10,712 nucleotides of DNA from Chloroflexota bacterium (GTDB lineage Bacteria; Chloroflexota; Limnocylindria; Limnocylindrales; CSP1-4), in contig VGPE01000076.1 in assembly GCA_016875645.1 (NCBI GenBank), positions 1 to 10,712 of the forward strand, written 5' to 3'. Below the pieces are notes generated by a model that saw only the letters and a program-made list of their open reading frames with translations, ran no database searches and was not told the DNA's origin. Position numbers and translations under genes: made by a program. Below are positions 7,045 through 10,712 of the stretch, piece by piece (the first letter of the stretch is position 1; every line of letters begins with the position of its first letter).

Positions 7045-8109
7045 GTGTCAAGCGACCACGGGCGTTCGCCGACGTCCGATGATCTGGCCAACCTGGAGGA
7101 CGCGGTCGAGCCGCCCGTCTCGGCAACAAAGCCCGGCCGGGGGCGTCGCTTCTGGCTCTCGCTGATCGTTGGCGTCGTCATCCTCGACGCGCTCGCGTTC
7201 GTGCTGGTCCCGCCCTATCCCGCGGGCCAGCCGGGCGAGCCCGTGTCCGGGATCGGCGATCTGATCAGCGCCAACCTCGAACTGCCGGCGCCCCACGTCG
7301 TCCTCGACCTCTCACCCGAGAGCCGACCCGATCCGGGCGCGATCCTGTTCGTTCATCCGAGTATCACGTCGACCATCTTCACGACGTGGCTGGTGATGCT
7401 GGTCGTGCTTGGCCTCGCGTTCGCGGCCACCAGGGGCCTTCGAATCGTGCCGACTGGGCTGCAGAACGCATTCGAGGCTGCGTTCGAAGGCCTGGAGAAC
7501 TTCGCCACGTCGCTCGGTGGGCCGGGCGCCCGCGCCCACGTGCCGATCTTCGCCGGCTTCTTCCTGTTCATCCTCTTCTCGAACTGGAGCGGCCTGGTGC
7601 CGATCTTCGGGAAGATCGTCGAGCTCCGGGCGCCCACCAGCGACGTCAACGTGACGATCGGGCTCGCGCTGGTGGCGTTCTTCTACTTCCAGTCGCAGGG
7701 CATCCGGCGGCTCGGGCTCCGGCGATACCTCGGCAAGTTCTTCGTCTTTTCCGGCTTCCGGAAGGGCGTCGGCCAGGGCTTCATCGACTTCTATGTCGGA
7801 ATCATCGAGTTCTTCCTGGAGTTCGTGAAGCCGGTCACGCTGGCGATGCGACTCTTTGGCAATATCTTCGGGGGCGAGCTTGCCCTCGGTGTGATCACCG
7901 CGCTCACCATTGCGCTGGTCCCCATCGGCATGATCAGCCTGGAGTTGCTCCTCAACTTCGTCCAGGCGCTGATCTTCAGCGTCCTGACCCTCATGTACAC
8001 CTTGATCGCCGTCGAGAGCCACGACGCGGAGGAGCATGCCGCTCCCGAGCACGGCACCGGGCCGGAGGGCAGCCGCGCGCAGATGGCTGCGGCGCCAGCC
8101 GGCCACTGA
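7045..8109 (+). CDS. atpB: F-type ATP synthase subunit a
   Basis: Membrane stator subunit that forms the proton half-channels against the c-ring. The 354 residues exceed the usual 230-280. There is a 35-residue charged N-terminus, a first helix at about 36-57, a long extracytoplasmic stretch (58-106), then helices up to residue 323. The essential arginine is R269 in KPVTLAMRLFGNIFGGE (262-278), followed by LNFVQALIFSVLTLMY (303-318) with the conserved Q307. After the last helix comes a 30-residue His/Ala/Glu-rich tail. GTG 7045 is preferred because TGGAG ends 5 nt upstream; GTG 7039 and 7027 are in frame but lack spacing or a Shine-Dalgarno. The core is unmistakable; only the start is uncertain by a few codons. 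Confidence 0.96.
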   Translation: MSSDHGRSPTSDDLANLEDAVEPPVSATKPGRGRRFWLSLIVGVVILDALAFVLVPPYPAGQPGEPVSGIGDLISANLELPAPHVVLDLSPESRPDPGAILFVHPSITSTIFTTWLVMLVVLGLAFAATRGLRIVPTGLQNAFEAAFEGLENFATSLGGPGARAHVPIFAGFFLFILFSNWSGLVPIFGKIVELRAPTSDVNVTIGLALVAFFYFQSQGIRRLGLRRYLGKFFVFSGFRKGVGQGFIDFYVGIIEFFLEFVKPVTLAMRLFGNIFGGELALGVITALTIALVPIGMISLELLLNFVQALIFSVLTLMYTLIAVESHDAEEHAAPEHGTGPEGSRAQMAAAPAGH

Positions 8110-8162
8110 CGACCCCGCGAACTGCGGGTGTCGGGCCCGCGGCAACGATCGTTCGCGAAGCC

Positions 8163-8179
8163 CTGGCGGCATGCGCCAG
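8163..8179 (+). promoter_or_regulatory. GC hairpin in the atpE leader
   Basis: CTGGCG (8163-8168) and CGCCAG (8174-8179) form a perfect 6-bp stem with a GCATG loop inside the 94-nt atpB-atpE spacer. It ends 8 nt before the AGGAGG of atpE. The spacer also holds the palindrome TTCGCGAA (8152-8159) and a 5-bp stem at 8114-8128. Such a leader could stabilise the atpE message or act as a processing or translation element; there is no T-run, so it is not a terminator. Confidence 0.4.
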
Positions 8180-8187
8180 AGTCGAAT

Positions 8188-8195
8188 AGGAGGAG
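8188..8195 (+). promoter_or_regulatory. atpE: Strong ribosome binding site of atpE
   Basis: AGGAGGAG is the longest anti-16S match in the window and lies 8-10 nt before ATG 8204. Other genes here have at most GGAG, and several have none. It fixes the atpE start and fits high synthesis of the c subunit, which is needed in about 10-15 copies per complex. Confidence 0.8.
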
Positions 8196-8203
8196 ACGCG
8201 CAC

Positions 8204-8419
8204 ATGGAGAACATCGGAGCAGGTCTGGCGGCCCTGGGCGTCATCGGGCCCGGCATCGGCCTCGGCATCATGACCGGCCTCGCCACAGAGGCGATCGGCC
8301 GCAATCCTGATGCTGCCGCGTCCGTTCGCGCGACCTGGCTGCTGGGAGCTGCGTTCGCCGAGGGCCTCGGTGTGCTCGCGATCGTCGTGGGCGTGCTGGC
8401 GATCTTCATCGGCGGGTAG
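8204..8419 (+). CDS. atpE: F-type ATP synthase subunit c
   Basis: Small hairpin proteolipid that forms the rotating c-ring. The 71 residues match the family. Helix 1 carries the glycine repeat GPGIGLGIMTG (15-25), the polar loop is RNPD (33-36), and helix 2 carries the ion-binding carboxylate E53 in LLGAAFAEGLGVLAIV. The residue after E53 is Gly, not Ser or Thr, and the helix-1 position occupied by Gln in sodium-type rings is Leu (L20). Both point to proton rather than sodium coupling; this is inferred from the known ligand pattern. The start is set by AGGAGG 10 nt upstream. The frame is open upstream to 8036 but that part lies in atpB and its spacer and is not coding. A 24-nt gap leads to atpF. 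Confidence 0.97.
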   Translation: MENIGAGLAALGVIGPGIGLGIMTGLATEAIGRNPDAAASVRATWLLGAAFAEGLGVLAIVVGVLAIFIGG

Positions 8420-8443
8420 CAGCGCGGCGCCGGAGAACTGGAC

Positions 8444-9019
8444 ATGGAATTGCTCGTCGTCGCCGCGGGCCTTGAGGGCGTGGGGCTCGTGTTCGCGACC
8501 GAAGCGGGTGGCGGGGCCGCGGGACTCCAGATCAACTTCTTCTGGATCATCGTCTCGTCGCTCAACTGCCTGCTCTTCCTCTTCATCCTCTGGACCCTCG
8601 CTCTCAAGCCCGTTTCGCGCATGCTGAACGCGCGCCGGGTCCGCATCGAGGAGGGGCTCCGTGATGCGGAACAGGCGCGCCGCGACCGCGACAGCGCGCA
8701 GCAGGAGCACATCGCCGCCCTGGCCGAAGCGCGCCGCGAGGCGAATGACATCCTCACCCGCGCCCAGCGCGTGGCCCAGGAGACCCGTGACGCCGACCTC
8801 GCAGCCACGCGTGAAGAGCTCGAGCGGCTGCGCCAGCGAGCGTCCGATGAGATCGAAGCTGAGAAGCTGCGCGCGATGGCGGAGCTGCGCGGCGAGGTCG
8901 CTGACCTCGCCCTTGCGGCCGCCGGCAAGGTGATCGGCAGCTCGATGACCGAGGACCGGCAGCGTCGCCTCGTCGAGGAATTCCTCGCCGATGCCCGCAA
9001 CGTGGAGTCGCGCGACTGA
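8444..9019 (+). CDS. atpF: F-type ATP synthase subunit b
   Basis: Peripheral stalk subunit: a membrane anchor followed by a long helical dimerisation domain. In the 191 residues the anchor is about 28-54 (from QINFFWIIVSSLN to LALKP), and residues 58-190 are an almost unbroken charged, Ala/Glu/Arg-rich coiled coil ending in AAGKVIGSSMTEDRQRRLVEEFL, a typical family end. The 27 residues before the anchor are longer than in Escherichia coli and mildly hydrophobic. ATG 8444 has GGAG 8 nt upstream; internal GTG codons at 8480 and 8489 are weaker options. Its TGA stop shares one base with the next ATG (TGATG), so atpH is coupled to it. There is only one b-type gene visible, so b2 homodimers are likely. 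Confidence 0.95.
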   Translation: MELLVVAAGLEGVGLVFATEAGGGAAGLQINFFWIIVSSLNCLLFLFILWTLALKPVSRMLNARRVRIEEGLRDAEQARRDRDSAQQEHIAALAEARREANDILTRAQRVAQETRDADLAATREELERLRQRASDEIEAEKLRAMAELRGEVADLALAAAGKVIGSSMTEDRQRRLVEEFLADARNVESRD

Positions 9020-9564
9020 TGGCGCGCGGTGGGTCGGCGGCGCGACGGTATGCCGAGGCAGCCTTCGAGATCGCCGGCCGTGATTCGACGCCCGACCGAT
9101 GGCGGGAAGACCTCACGCTCGCGGCAGATGTGCTCGGCGACGTCAACGTCGCACGGATGGTCACCAGCCGCAGCATCCCGTTCGCAAGCCGTCAGGCCGT
9201 CATCGACCGGGCGCTGACCGGGCGAGTGCTGCCCCAGGTGCACAACCTCGTGCGGCTCCTGGCACAGCGCGAGAAGCTCGACATCCTGCCGCGGGTCGCC
9301 GCCGAGTACCGGTCCCTCCACAACCGCCGGCGGGGGATCGTGCCCGCGGTCGTCACGAGCGCGGCCCCGCTCACGCCGGCCGAGGACACCGCGCTTCGCG
9401 CGAAGGTCGCCCGGCTCGCAGGCGCGGAGGTCGACCTCTCGACCCGCGTCGACCCGGGCCTGATCGGAGGCCTCACGGTCCGCATCGGCGACCGGCTCAT
9501 CGATGCCAGCGTTCGCGGCCGGCTCGAACGGCTGCGGGAGGACCTGCTCGCGCGCAGCCGTTGA
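9019..9564 (+). CDS. atpH: F-type ATP synthase subunit delta
   Basis: Soluble OSCP/delta subunit that caps the F1 head and ties it to subunit b. The 181 residues match the family (about 175-185). The N-terminal six-helix domain starts with SAARRYAEAAFEIA (6-19) and includes NLVRLLAQREKLDILP (76-91), typical of the family. The C-terminal part holds VTSAAPLTPAE (112-122) and the signature DPGLIGGLTVRIGDRLIDASVRGRL (145-169). The start is fixed by the TGATG overlap with atpF. A 74-nt spacer to atpA follows, in which I see no clear signal apart from the atpA ribosome binding site. Confidence 0.96.
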   Translation: MARGGSAARRYAEAAFEIAGRDSTPDRWREDLTLAADVLGDVNVARMVTSRSIPFASRQAVIDRALTGRVLPQVHNLVRLLAQREKLDILPRVAAEYRSLHNRRRGIVPAVVTSAAPLTPAEDTALRAKVARLAGAEVDLSTRVDPGLIGGLTVRIGDRLIDASVRGRLERLREDLLARSR

Positions 9565-9638
9565 CCCCAGAGAACCCCGTTGCGCCGCTCCCGGGCGACA
9601 TCACCGGCCGCGGCAGTGCAGTACCGATCGGAGCAGAC

Positions 9639-10712
<1,074 letters not shown>

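Noticed and set aside
8036..8203. Upstream extension of the atpE frame
   Set aside because: It overlaps the end of atpB and the spacer; AGGAGG and the family length set the start at 8204.
8204..8419. Possible sodium-type c subunit
   Set aside because: The residue after the carboxylate E53 is Gly and the Gln position in helix 1 is Leu, so the sodium ligand set is missing.

Overview
The window is GC-rich throughout, and every credible gene lies on the + strand. The gene content and order suggest a high-GC member of the Chloroflexota, possibly of the Limnocylindria type. The clues are DUF1385-prfA-prmC, a WecA/MraY-like transferase carrying a GTSG motif, and an ATP synthase operon opening with a short AtpZ-type gene. 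That placement is inferred from remembered family patterns, not from a search.

Left part (about 2-4013) is a tightly packed translation block. It holds the 3' end of a DUF1385 membrane protein, prfA (release factor 1), prmC (the methyltransferase that modifies release-factor GGQ), a Cof-type HAD phosphatase, and tsaC (threonylcarbamoyl-AMP synthase for tRNA t6A). Two junctions are ATGA overlaps and one gap is 3 nt, so translational coupling is likely. prfA and prmC are functional partners, and tsaC also acts on translation accuracy.

Middle part (4014-6698): a 123-nt spacer precedes glyA (serine hydroxymethyltransferase, one-carbon supply), then an 87-nt spacer precedes a polytopic WecA/MraY-family sugar-phosphate transferase that would start a lipid-linked cell-surface glycan. 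This transferase shows the most unusual residue in the window: Thr replaces the third conserved Asp of the family.

Right part (about 6750-10712) is the F-type ATP synthase operon: a clear extended -10 promoter, an AtpZ/AtpI-like assembly or ion-channel protein, then atpB (a), atpE (c), atpF (b), atpH (delta) and the first 358 codons of atpA (alpha), which runs off the window. atpE has by far the strongest ribosome binding site, preceded by a perfect GC hairpin, in line with the need for many c subunits per complex. The c subunit looks proton-type.

The order prfA-prmC-x-tsaC-glyA-wecA-like-atp matches the long conserved neighbourhood known in Firmicutes, with rpiB, ywlE and upp missing. I see no mobile element, tRNA, rRNA, CRISPR array or defence system. 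This is essentially a housekeeping region, and I did not find a previously undescribed system in it; the findings are residue-level and regulatory oddities. No gene-free stretch exceeds about 125 bases.
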